A stretch of DNA of 32,286 bases from JBFHRB01 sp041591915 (GTDB lineage Bacteria; Actinomycetota; Nitriliruptoria; Nitriliruptorales; Nitriliruptoraceae), in assembly GCA_041591915.1 (NCBI GenBank), contig JBFHRB010000006.1:1-32286 (forward strand), read 5' to 3'. Under the pieces are notes generated by a model. The model had not been told where the DNA came from. It did not search any database and was given only the letters and a program-made list of their open reading frames with translations. A program made the position numbers and the translations under genes. Each line of letters starts with the position of its first letter. Position 1 is the first letter of the stretch. This document shows, piece by piece, positions 8,020-14,646 of the stretch.

Positions 8020-9104
8020 GCGTCGGGCTCCTCGCTCGGATCGGTCGGTTGGTCGGTGTGCGCGTCGGGGGCCGCGCCGGACGGTTCGGGGATGGTCGTG
8101 CCCGCGGGCTCGTGGGGCGCGGTCGGCGCGTCGGCCGATGGCCGGGCGACCACGGCGGTCGCGTTGTCGTGGCCGCCGCCGGCGAGCGCGTGATCGACGA
8201 GCGCCAGTGCGGCCTCGCCGGCATCCGAGGTGCCCTTGATGACGGAGGCGATGTCGTTCGGCTCCGGTGCGTAGTTCCAGACCCCGTCGGAGCAGAGGAC
8301 GACCACGTCCTCCTCGCCGACCGCGGCCTCGACGAGTCGCGGCTCCCAGGCGTCGATCGAGTCGCGCCCGAGCCAGCGGGTGATCACCGAGGCGTTGGGG
8401 TGGGCGCGTGCCTCCTCGGCCGACATCGTCCCCGCCTCGACCTGTGCCTGCGCCCACGAATCGTCGACCGAGAGGCTCTCGCCCGTCCCGTCCGGGTGGA
8501 CGAGGTATGCGCGGCAGTCGCCGAGCGTGCCGACCGTGAGGTGGCCGTCAGGCCGCAGGACGAACGCGGAGAAGGTCGCAGAGGGGGCATCCAGCTCCGG
8601 GTGGGGCGTGTACGGGACCGCCCGCGCCGCGTCGTCCGCCGCGCGATGCGCCGCGATCAGGTCTCCGCCGGCCAGCAGGACGTCGAGCGCTGCTGCGGCG
8701 GCGTGCGTCGATGCCACCTCGGGGGACACCGTGGAGGACACGCCGTCGCAGACGACGCCGTAGGCGACCCCGTCCTCCGAGCGGGCAACGGTGAAGGCGT
8801 CCTCGTTGCGGTGGTGGCGGTGGCCGCGGTCCGACACGGCCGCGAGCGCGGCGTCGAGCAGCTCCTCGAGGTGGTCCCGGGGATCGGGCTGCTTGGACCC
8901 GCACGTGTCGCACCAGCCGTCGACGAAGTGCCCGCCACAGTCCTCGTGGAGCACCGGTTGCGCTCCCTCGCCTCCCGCGTCGGCGCCGGTGTCGCGAGCC
9001 TCGGCGGCGCCGACGAGCTCGGCCGGCAGGTCCTCCCCGCAGGCTTCGCAGAAGCGGCCCAGGGCCGTCTCCTGCGAGCAGTGGGGGCAGGTCAACAGGG
9101 CCAT
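8016..9104 (-). CDS. Zinc-ribbon PP2C-family Ser/Thr protein phosphatase
   Basis: The 362-residue protein has an N-terminal zinc-ribbon region (CPHCS at 6-10, FCEACG at 18-23, then DCGG and DGWCDTCG at 55-69). A PPM/PP2C catalytic domain follows from about 80 to 320. The metal-binding and catalytic pattern is complete: RHHRNEDAF, VVCDGVSS (Asp120), LGDCRAYLV, LCSDGVW (Asp273) and GGHDNATAVV (Asp313). A Pro/Ala/Glu-rich tail closes it, and there is no membrane segment. It should reverse phosphorylation by the PknG-like kinase encoded directly upstream, whose TGA overlaps this ATG by one base. The zinc-ribbon part shares the D-G-x-C-D-T-C-G signature with the kinase N-terminus and resembles the FHA protein's YCDTCG. 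That supports membership of one module. Confidence 0.92.
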   Translation of the reverse strand: MALLTCPHCSQETALGRFCEACGEDLPAELVGAAEARDTGADAGGEGAQPVLHEDCGGHFVDGWCDTCGSKQPDPRDHLEELLDAALAAVSDRGHRHHRNEDAFTVARSEDGVAYGVVCDGVSSTVSPEVASTHAAAAALDVLLAGGDLIAAHRAADDAARAVPYTPHPELDAPSATFSAFVLRPDGHLTVGTLGDCRAYLVHPDGTGESLSVDDSWAQAQVEAGTMSAEEARAHPNASVITRWLGRDSIDAWEPRLVEAAVGEEDVVVLCSDGVWNYAPEPNDIASVIKGTSDAGEAALALVDHALAGGGHDNATAVVARPSADAPTAPHEPAGTTIPEPSGAAPDAHTDQPTDPSEEPDA

Positions 9105-11407
9105 CAGAACAGCGTCACGGGCCGCAGGGCGTTGGCTCGGTCGACGAGTGCCTCGCGTTCGGCGTCGTCGTCGGCCGTTCGCGCGAGCCGCTTGATGGCC
9201 CGTTCGAGCTCCAGGCGGAGCCCGCGTTCGTCGAGGTCGCGTCCGTCCCACGAGACGCGGGTTCCCGAGCCCGCCCGCCCCAGCGCCGCCTCGAGGGCGT
9301 CGATCTCGAGCTCCGCGCGCTGCCGAGGCTCGAGTCCAGCCGCGTCGATCCGCGCGCGCGCCCCCGCGGCGTCGCCGGAGGCCATCAGGATGCGCGCGGC
9401 CTCCGCCTGCCCGGCGCTGTGCCGGCGGTGGGTGGCCGGGATGCGGTCGAGCGCGGTGACCGCGCCGGCCGTGTCGCCACGGGCAGCGCGTACGCGTGCC
9501 AGGCCGAACGCGGCCTTCGTCCACGACGGGTCGACGGTCGCCACCAGGTCGTAGAGGACGGCTGCGCGATCCGCCTGGCCCTGGCCCTCGGCCGCCAGCG
9601 CGGCGCCGTAGAGCGGGGCGAGCTCGCCCGGGACCTCGCTGCGGCACCGGTCGAAGGCGGCGGAGGCGGCGGCGTGGTCCCCACGCTCCAACGCGGCGTA
9701 GCCCTGCACCCACGCGGCGCGCCACTCCCACGGGTCCTCGCCGAGGATGTCGTCGAGGATCGGGCCGGCCTCGTCGAGGCGCCCGAGCTCGACGAGGTCG
9801 GACGCGTAGCGCAGGCGCACCTCGATCGTGTCCTCGAGGGTCCCGGCCGCGATCGCCTCGTCGATCTCGCGGATCGCGTCGGCGGGCTCGTCGGTCAGGC
9901 GGCCCAGGAAGGCCGCTGCGGGGTCGTCGGGGTTCACGGCCAGCCATGGCACGAGCTGGTCGCCCGCCGGCGCGCCGGCGAACACGTTGGACTGAGCCGG
10001 CCGGGCGCTGCCGGTCCGCGCGGCCACGAGCTGGCGGAGCACGCCGAGCAGCTGGTCGCTCATCTCCGACGCCGTCTGGAACCGGTCGTCGGGGTGGGGG
10101 GCGCAGGCCTTGCGCAGCCAGCGCAGGAACGGCTCGTTGTCGCGCAGCGCGGGGTGCTCCAGCGGGTCCGGGAGGCGGTCGGCCTCGGAGCGGTTGTACT
10201 CCGGCCAGTCGCAGGTCAGCACCGCGATCGAGCGGCCGATGGTGTAGAGGTCGGACGCGAAGGACACGCCCCGCGTCGGCACCTCGGGTGCCTGGAACCC
10301 GACCGTCCCGTAGATGTCGGCCTCGGGGTCGTCCACGCGGCGGACACCTCCGAGGTCGATCAGCTTCACGTCGTCGCCGACCTGGATCACGTTGTCCGGC
10401 TTGAAGTCGCAGTAGACGAGGCCCTGTCCGTGCAGGTACTCGAAGGCCGGCAGGACCGCGAGGACGTAGGCGATCGCCTGCTCGACCGGCAGCGGACCCT
10501 CCCCGTCCTTGCGGCGCTGCTTGAGGAGTTGCTTGAGCGAGCGGCCACCGACGAACTCCATGACGGTGTAGCCGGCGCCCTGATGGGTCACGAAGTTGAA
10601 GACCTCGACCACCGCCGGGTGCGACACCTGCGCCAGGAACTTGCGCTCGGCCACCGCGGCCGCCATGGCCGCGTCGTCGCCCTGGTTCAAGAGGCCCTTG
10701 AGCACGACCCAGCGGCCGGACAGCGCGGTGTCCTTGGCGAGGTAGATCCAGCCGAGGCCGCCGTGGGCGATGGCGCCGACCACCTCGTACTGGCCGCCGA
10801 CGACGTCGCCGGCCACGAGCTTGGGGTCGTAGTCGAACGGGGTCCGGCAGTTCGAGCAGAAGCCCTTGGACCTGCCCTCGCGGTCCCCCCGCGATCGGCC
10901 GACGGCTTCGCCGCAGCTGGAGCACCAGCGCTTGTGCTCGGCCACCTCCGGGACGTCCATGACGACGGTCTGCGGGTCGACCTCGGGGGCCGGCGGCACC
11001 GTGACGAGGCCGCGGCCGATGGAGCGCTGCGTGACGCTCGTGCGGGTCGTGTCACGGCGGGTGCGTCGTGACATGCCCGAGACGGACCCGGACGCGAAGC
11101 CGCTGGTCCGCAGCGAGGCGTCCAGCCGCACCGCGCCAGAGGCCGAGACGGGCCCGAGCCCGGACGTGGGCGAGGCGACGCGCGTCGCGGTGTCGGCCTT
11201 GGTGCCGCAGGTGTCGCAGTAGCCGTCGTCGAGGACGGTCCCGCCGCAGCCCGTCGGGCAGCTGGCCCCGGGTGCCACGGACGCGAGGGCCACGGGCGCG
11301 GGCGCTGGCGTGCCCGCGGCCGCGCCGGCCTTGGTGCCGCAGGTGTCGCAGTAGCCGTCGTCGAGGACGGTCCCGCCACAGCCGGTTGCGCATGCCTGGC
11401 CGCTCAC
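9104..11407 (-). CDS. pknG: PknG-like soluble serine/threonine protein kinase
   Basis: The 767-residue protein follows the full PknG plan. It has a Thr/Arg-rich region (112-132), a rubredoxin-like metal site (Cys162, Cys165, Cys184, Cys187), a kinase domain from about 205, and a helical TPR-like C-terminus from about 500. Kinase features are AHGGLGWIYLA (214-224), VVLKGLL with Lys237, Glu254, VYCDFKPDN with catalytic Asp334, and LIDLGG with Asp351. The DLG in place of DFG and the FKPDN loop are typical of PknG. Two extra, nearly identical zinc-ribbon units at the N-terminus (Cys6-Cys23 and Cys50-Cys67) are not in mycobacterial PknG. In mycobacteria PknG phosphorylates GarA to control glutamate metabolism in response to external amino acids. 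The GTG start has GGAGGG upstream and overlaps the preceding stop (GTGA). Confidence 0.93.
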   Translation of the reverse strand: MSGQACATGCGGTVLDDGYCDTCGTKAGAAAGTPAPAPVALASVAPGASCPTGCGGTVLDDGYCDTCGTKADTATRVASPTSGLGPVSASGAVRLDASLRTSGFASGSVSGMSRRTRRDTTRTSVTQRSIGRGLVTVPPAPEVDPQTVVMDVPEVAEHKRWCSSCGEAVGRSRGDREGRSKGFCSNCRTPFDYDPKLVAGDVVGGQYEVVGAIAHGGLGWIYLAKDTALSGRWVVLKGLLNQGDDAAMAAAVAERKFLAQVSHPAVVEVFNFVTHQGAGYTVMEFVGGRSLKQLLKQRRKDGEGPLPVEQAIAYVLAVLPAFEYLHGQGLVYCDFKPDNVIQVGDDVKLIDLGGVRRVDDPEADIYGTVGFQAPEVPTRGVSFASDLYTIGRSIAVLTCDWPEYNRSEADRLPDPLEHPALRDNEPFLRWLRKACAPHPDDRFQTASEMSDQLLGVLRQLVAARTGSARPAQSNVFAGAPAGDQLVPWLAVNPDDPAAAFLGRLTDEPADAIREIDEAIAAGTLEDTIEVRLRYASDLVELGRLDEAGPILDDILGEDPWEWRAAWVQGYAALERGDHAAASAAFDRCRSEVPGELAPLYGAALAAEGQGQADRAAVLYDLVATVDPSWTKAAFGLARVRAARGDTAGAVTALDRIPATHRRHSAGQAEAARILMASGDAAGARARIDAAGLEPRQRAELEIDALEAALGRAGSGTRVSWDGRDLDERGLRLELERAIKRLARTADDDAEREALVDRANALRPVTLF
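11194..11377. repeat. 52-bp perfect direct repeat inside the kinase gene
   Basis: Bases 11194-11245 and 11326-11377 are identical over 52 positions with a period of 132 bp (44 codons). They encode the two N-terminal zinc-ribbon units sharing CGGTVLDDGYCDTCGTKA. The perfect DNA identity indicates a recent in-frame duplication or gene conversion rather than protein-level convergence. Confidence 0.9.
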
Positions 11408-12513
11408 GTCGTCCCTCCGGCGTTGATGAGGTCGCGGTAGGCGAGCACACGTCGCTCGCCGAGCGCGAGGGGGCAGGGTGCCACCCAGAGGATGTCGCGC
11501 GCCGCCTCGTACGCCGCCGTGGCCTCGGGGTCCTCGGCGAACCCGGTGGCTGCCGCCTTCGCGCGCAGTGCCGTGAGGAGCCCGCGGAGCTCGTCCCGGT
11601 ACCGGATCGGCGCCTCGTTGGCGGCGAGCACCCGCTCGGCGTTGCGTGCCACCGCGTCGGCGACCCGTTCCCATGCCTCGAGCCCGGCGCGCGCCGCCTG
11701 CCACTCGCCGCGATCGTGGGCGGCCTCGATGCGCCGCAGCCACGGCGCCAGGGCCTGGGGGTCGTCGCCGTCGACGACCGTGCGGTCCACGGGCGACAGG
11801 AGGGCGCCGCCGTCGACGATCTTCTCGCGCGCGGTGTCCAGCGCCAGGGCGCCGCGGGCGATGAGGTCGGGCAGTCGGCTGACGAGCGTCGCAGCCGCGG
11901 CGAGCCGGCCGGCGAGGCCATCACGCTCCTCCAGCGCGTCTCGCACGAGCCGTTCGGCGGCCTCGACCGCCTGTTCGGCGATGGCGGGGCCGGCGCCGAT
12001 CGGGTCGTCCTCGACGGCCTTCGCCAGCGCCTCGACGGCGCCGCGGGCCGCGCGCAGCTCGGGGGCCTCGTGCTTCTCGACGAGCACCGCCCGCTCCTCG
12101 AGCGTGCCCAGGCGTCCGCGGAGGGCGTCACGCCGCGGGATGACGTCGTCCCACAGGTGGGCGAACCGCGACGCGGTGTCCTGGACCTCGCGTGCTTCGC
12201 GGTGCAGCTCGGTGAGCACGGCCTCCGCGCCCTCCCCGTCGATCCACAGGGCCGCGACCGCACCGTCGACGTCCTTCGTGGCGAGGCGCTCCTCGGCGAG
12301 CTCGATCGCCTCCTGCACCCTCGACCACCCGGGCCACAGGTCGCGGAACGCCTCCGCGGCCGAGAGGGCCGCGTCCCGGGTCGCGCCGGACATGGACGAC
12401 GCGTCGGTGAGGAACAGGACGTGGGGGTCGCTGTCGAAGCGGAGCAGGATGTCACCGAGGTCTGCGAGGCCCTGCTTCAGCCCCGCGATGCGGTCCTGTA
12501 CGACCGACGACAC
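11404..12513 (-). CDS. Helical protein of unknown function heading the PknG operon
   Basis: I do not recognise a named family in this 369-residue protein. It is almost entirely predicted helix, rich in Ala, Glu, Arg and Leu, with long amphipathic stretches that look like coiled coil or helical bundle (about 60-260). It has no signal peptide, membrane segment or Cys cluster. The C-terminus (ARDILWVAPCPLALGERRVL) is the least repetitive part and may be a docking segment. Its TGA overlaps the GTG of the kinase gene (GTGA), so it is made in step with the kinase; an adaptor or scaffold role is inferred only from that. The start is GTG 12513 with GGAGGGGG upstream, but that ribosome binding site lies in a hairpin. 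VLFLTDASSMSG near 32-43 faintly recalls a VWA strand, but the rest does not fit. Confidence 0.8.
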   Translation of the reverse strand: MSSVVQDRIAGLKQGLADLGDILLRFDSDPHVLFLTDASSMSGATRDAALSAAEAFRDLWPGWSRVQEAIELAEERLATKDVDGAVAALWIDGEGAEAVLTELHREAREVQDTASRFAHLWDDVIPRRDALRGRLGTLEERAVLVEKHEAPELRAARGAVEALAKAVEDDPIGAGPAIAEQAVEAAERLVRDALEERDGLAGRLAAAATLVSRLPDLIARGALALDTAREKIVDGGALLSPVDRTVVDGDDPQALAPWLRRIEAAHDRGEWQAARAGLEAWERVADAVARNAERVLAANEAPIRYRDELRGLLTALRAKAAATGFAEDPEATAAYEAARDILWVAPCPLALGERRVLAYRDLINAGGTT

Positions 12514-12520
12514 GGACCGG

Positions 12521-12546
12521 ACCCCCTCCGGGACGGGTGAGGGGGT
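12521..12546 (-). promoter_or_regulatory. Hairpin covering the ribosome binding site of the first PknG-operon gene
   Basis: A perfect 8-bp inverted repeat (ACCCCCTC at 12521-12528 and GAGGGGGT at 12539-12546) with a 10-base loop fills most of the 37-bp gap after the histidine kinase gene. On the minus-strand RNA the 3' arm contains the GGAGGGGG used by GTG 12513. It has no U tract, so I favour a translational switch or stalling hairpin over an intrinsic terminator. Confidence 0.5.
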
Positions 12547-12550
12547 GACG

Positions 12551-14317
12551 CTAGTCCGCTCGACGGCTGGCCGAGGCCGTCAGGCTCGACTCCCCGAGCT
12601 GGGCATCCGCCGGGGCGGCTGGGCGGTGGGGGGCAACGGGGAGGCTGAGCCGGAACCACGCGCCCGGCTCCCGGTCCACGAGTTCGAGCGAGCCACGCAT
12701 GAGCGTCGCGAGCTCCGCAGCGATGGAGAGCCCGAGACCGGAGCCGCGCGAGTGCCCGAGGTGGCTCTCCGCCTGGAAGAAGCGGTTGAAGACGTGCCGG
12801 CGTGACCTGAGCGGGATGCCGGTGCCGTGGTCTCCGACGAGGATCTCGACGCGACCGTCCACCTTCTCCCAGCTGACCTCGAAGGGTGCCGCACCGTGCT
12901 CTGCGGCGTTGCGCAGGAGGTTGGCGAGGACCTGCTCGAGCCGCTCCTCGTCGGCCCACACCGTCGCGTCCGGGCCGTGTGCGCTCGCGGTGATGCCCAC
13001 CGCATCGATCGTGCGGGCGACCACCGCCGCGAGCTCGACGGCCGCTGGGGCGATGGTCAGACGGCCGCCGTCGATCCGGCTCGCGGTGTCGAGGTCGTCC
13101 ACGAGGACCCCCAGCCGCCGCGACTGCTTCTGGATGCTGCTCACGAGCGTGCGGGCCTGCGCGTTCCCGAGCGCGCCCGGGAGCCGGTCGAGCGTCTCGC
13201 TGAACCCCGAGATGGCGGTGAGGGGCGTCCGGAGCTCGTGCGAGGTGATGGCGATGAACTCGGTCCGCATCCGGTCGAGCTCCTGGAACTGCGTCGCGAG
13301 CCGCAACTCCGTCTCGTAGGCGCGCGCGGCCTGGAGCACGAGGGCGAGCTGGTCGGCCACGCGTTCGATGCCGATCACCGCTTCGGTCCCGCTCCCGGGT
13401 GGGAGCTCGACGAGGACGATCCCGGCCAGCCGACCCGCGACCCGGATGGGGATGCCGCACGCGAGGTGCTCGTCGGCCGCAGCGTGGACGACCTGCTCCT
13501 CCTCGATGGCGCGCGCGATCACGCCACCCGGCGCCAGCGCGGACGTGATGTTGAGGTCGATGGACGTGGACGTGACGAGGTCCGCCCGCTGCTCCTCGCG
13601 GTCGTAGGTGAAGATCGCCACCCGGTCGGTGCCCAACTGTCGGCCGAGCTCGTCGGCCATCCGCTCCGCGGCCTCGTCGGTCGTACCCCCGATGCCAGCG
13701 AGGATCACGGCGTGCATGCGCTCGACGTCGCGCCGTGCCCGCGATGCCTCCTGCTCGCCGCGCTCGGCGTGCTCGCGGTCCTCCGCTGCCTGCTCGGCGG
13801 CCGCAGCCGACATCAGCCCGGCGAGCGTCCCGATCAGCACGATCGTCATCGACCCGTCGATCGTCAGCGGGTTGTCGAAGACGCTCACCTTCAGGACCTC
13901 GTAGAGCACCTGGGACGCGACCAGCGACAGGGCACCGAGCCACGCCCCCTTCTTGCCGTACTTGAGGCCACCGATCAGGGGCAGCAGCAGTGAGGGGGGC
14001 GGCGAGCCCGAGCCGGCGGCGTAGGCGTGGAGCGGGCGGAGCGACGCCAGCAGGAGGATGTCGAAGGCGAACGTGGACCGCATGAACCGTCGGAGCGGGC
14101 GCTCACCGTCCAGCCTTCGGAGTCCGGCCCACGAGTACAGGCCGAGCACGACGATCCCGACGTGGATGGCCTGCTCGACCACGTAGACGTCGGCCGGATG
14201 CGTGCTGGCGTCCAGCACCGTGATGAGGATCGCCGCGCTGCCACCGAGGAGTCGGAACAGCATGAACATCCGCTCGGCCCGGAGGGCCGAACGGAGATCC
14301 AGGCGGCCTGACGGCAT
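12551..14317 (-). CDS. Membrane histidine kinase with GAF domain
   Basis: The 588-residue protein has an N-terminal membrane region with about five hydrophobic segments (near 18-37, 47-65, 82-100, 108-140 and 156-174). A short coiled linker (175-205), a GAF domain (about 205-332), a HisKA domain with the phospho-acceptor His360 in SHELRTPLT, and a HATPase domain follow. The ATPase boxes are NLLRNAAEHG (N box), GDHGTGI (G1) and GSGLGL (G2). No response-regulator gene is in the window, so the partner is elsewhere. The ATG at 14317 has GGAG six bases upstream and is the start closest to the first membrane segment. It lies 37 bp upstream of the PknG operon on the same strand and may be co-transcribed with it. 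It diverges from the B12 riboswitch. The signal it senses is unknown. Confidence 0.9.
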   Translation of the reverse strand: MPSGRLDLRSALRAERMFMLFRLLGGSAAILITVLDASTHPADVYVVEQAIHVGIVVLGLYSWAGLRRLDGERPLRRFMRSTFAFDILLLASLRPLHAYAAGSGSPPPSLLLPLIGGLKYGKKGAWLGALSLVASQVLYEVLKVSVFDNPLTIDGSMTIVLIGTLAGLMSAAAAEQAAEDREHAERGEQEASRARRDVERMHAVILAGIGGTTDEAAERMADELGRQLGTDRVAIFTYDREEQRADLVTSTSIDLNITSALAPGGVIARAIEEEQVVHAAADEHLACGIPIRVAGRLAGIVLVELPPGSGTEAVIGIERVADQLALVLQAARAYETELRLATQFQELDRMRTEFIAITSHELRTPLTAISGFSETLDRLPGALGNAQARTLVSSIQKQSRRLGVLVDDLDTASRIDGGRLTIAPAAVELAAVVARTIDAVGITASAHGPDATVWADEERLEQVLANLLRNAAEHGAAPFEVSWEKVDGRVEILVGDHGTGIPLRSRRHVFNRFFQAESHLGHSRGSGLGLSIAAELATLMRGSLELVDREPGAWFRLSLPVAPHRPAAPADAQLGESSLTASASRRAD

Positions 14318-14405
14318 CGCTGCTCCGAGGGTGACTGGGCACCCCTCCCGCTGGGCCAGTCGGCGGATGTTCGGACGCCCTAAGTGGCCGGGGCGCAGGA
14401 CGCAT

Positions 14406-14420
14406 GTCGGCGTTGCCGAC
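14406..14420. promoter_or_regulatory. Perfect dyad just upstream of the B12 riboswitch
   Basis: GTCGGC (14406-14411) and GCCGAC (14415-14420) form a perfect inverted repeat around GTT. Its 3' end overlaps the first bases of the riboswitch P1 stem. It could be an operator or a small upstream RNA hairpin. I see no convincing -10/-35 pair, so the promoter is not placed. Confidence 0.3.
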
Positions 14421-14558
14421 GTGGTCGGTACGCTTGTGACGTCCGGCTTCCGCCGGATGTCGTGCGCGCAGCGAAGTCCGGTACCAATCCGGCGCTGTCC
14501 CGCAACGGTGATGCTCCTCCGTGGAGACGAGCCCGGTCGCCTGCCGCCACGACCACGT
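14419..14558 (+). ncRNA. Cobalamin (B12) riboswitch
   Basis: The segment carries the conserved cobalamin-aptamer core: AAGTCCGGTACCAATCCGG, then GCTGTCCCGCAACGGTGA (14493-14510). It ends with the B12-box-like GAGCCCGGTCGCCTGCC (14529-14545). I find a perfect 9-bp closing stem, ACGTGGTCG at 14419-14427 pairing with CGACCACGT at 14550-14558, which sets the boundaries. A further internal hairpin is CCGGC/GCCGG near 14443-14456. It lies directly upstream of btuF-btuC-btuD, a B12 importer, as expected for repression of uptake when B12 is plentiful. The expression platform appears to act on translation, because a ribosome binding site follows within 15 bases and no U-rich terminator is seen. Confidence 0.92.
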
Positions 14559-14563
14559 GAACG

Positions 14564-14582
14564 AGTCCTCGGAGGAAGGACT
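14564..14582 (+). promoter_or_regulatory. Expression-platform hairpin with a ribosome binding site in its loop
   Basis: AGTCCT (14564-14569) and AGGACT (14577-14582) can form a 6-bp stem around a loop holding GGAGGA. An alternative smaller stem, TCCT/AGGA, uses the same bases. It begins six bases after the riboswitch P1 stem. It could gate ribosome access to the leader ORF at 14587. Confidence 0.45.
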
Positions 14583-14586
14583 GTCC

Positions 14587-14646
14587 GTGCGGCATGCCGG
14601 GGCCCAGGGCGCATCCTCCGCGGCACCAAGGATGCGAACCCCATGA
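14587..14646 (+). CDS. Possible 19-codon leader ORF coupled to btuF
   Basis: GTG 14587 follows GGAGGAAGGA (14571-14580), with AAGGA six bases upstream. The frame runs 19 codons to a TGA at 14644-14646 that overlaps the btuF ATG as ATGA. The strong ribosome binding site serves no other start: btuF's own ATG lies 62 bases further on, with only a weak AAGGA ten bases upstream. Codon third positions are less GC-biased than in the neighbouring genes, so a real peptide is not certain; its translation, not its product, may matter. This is an inference from spacing and overlap. Confidence 0.35.
   Translation: MRHAGAQGASSAAPRMRTP

Noticed and set aside
6478..8193. 571-residue plus-strand open frame
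   Set aside because: Antisense to the VWA and FHA genes, with no recognisable motif; a shadow of high-GC coding sequence.
9419..11071. 550-residue plus-strand open frame
   Set aside because: Antisense to the PknG-like kinase, whose catalytic motifs are intact on the other strand.
11194..11377. Repeat pair as a mobile-element footprint
   Set aside because: Both copies lie inside one gene and encode the same zinc ribbon in frame, with no terminal inverted repeats or transposase; internal duplication is simpler.
14429..14434. TACGCT as the -10 box of the btuF operon
   Set aside because: It lies inside the riboswitch, after the 5' arm of the P1 stem, so transcription must start upstream of it.
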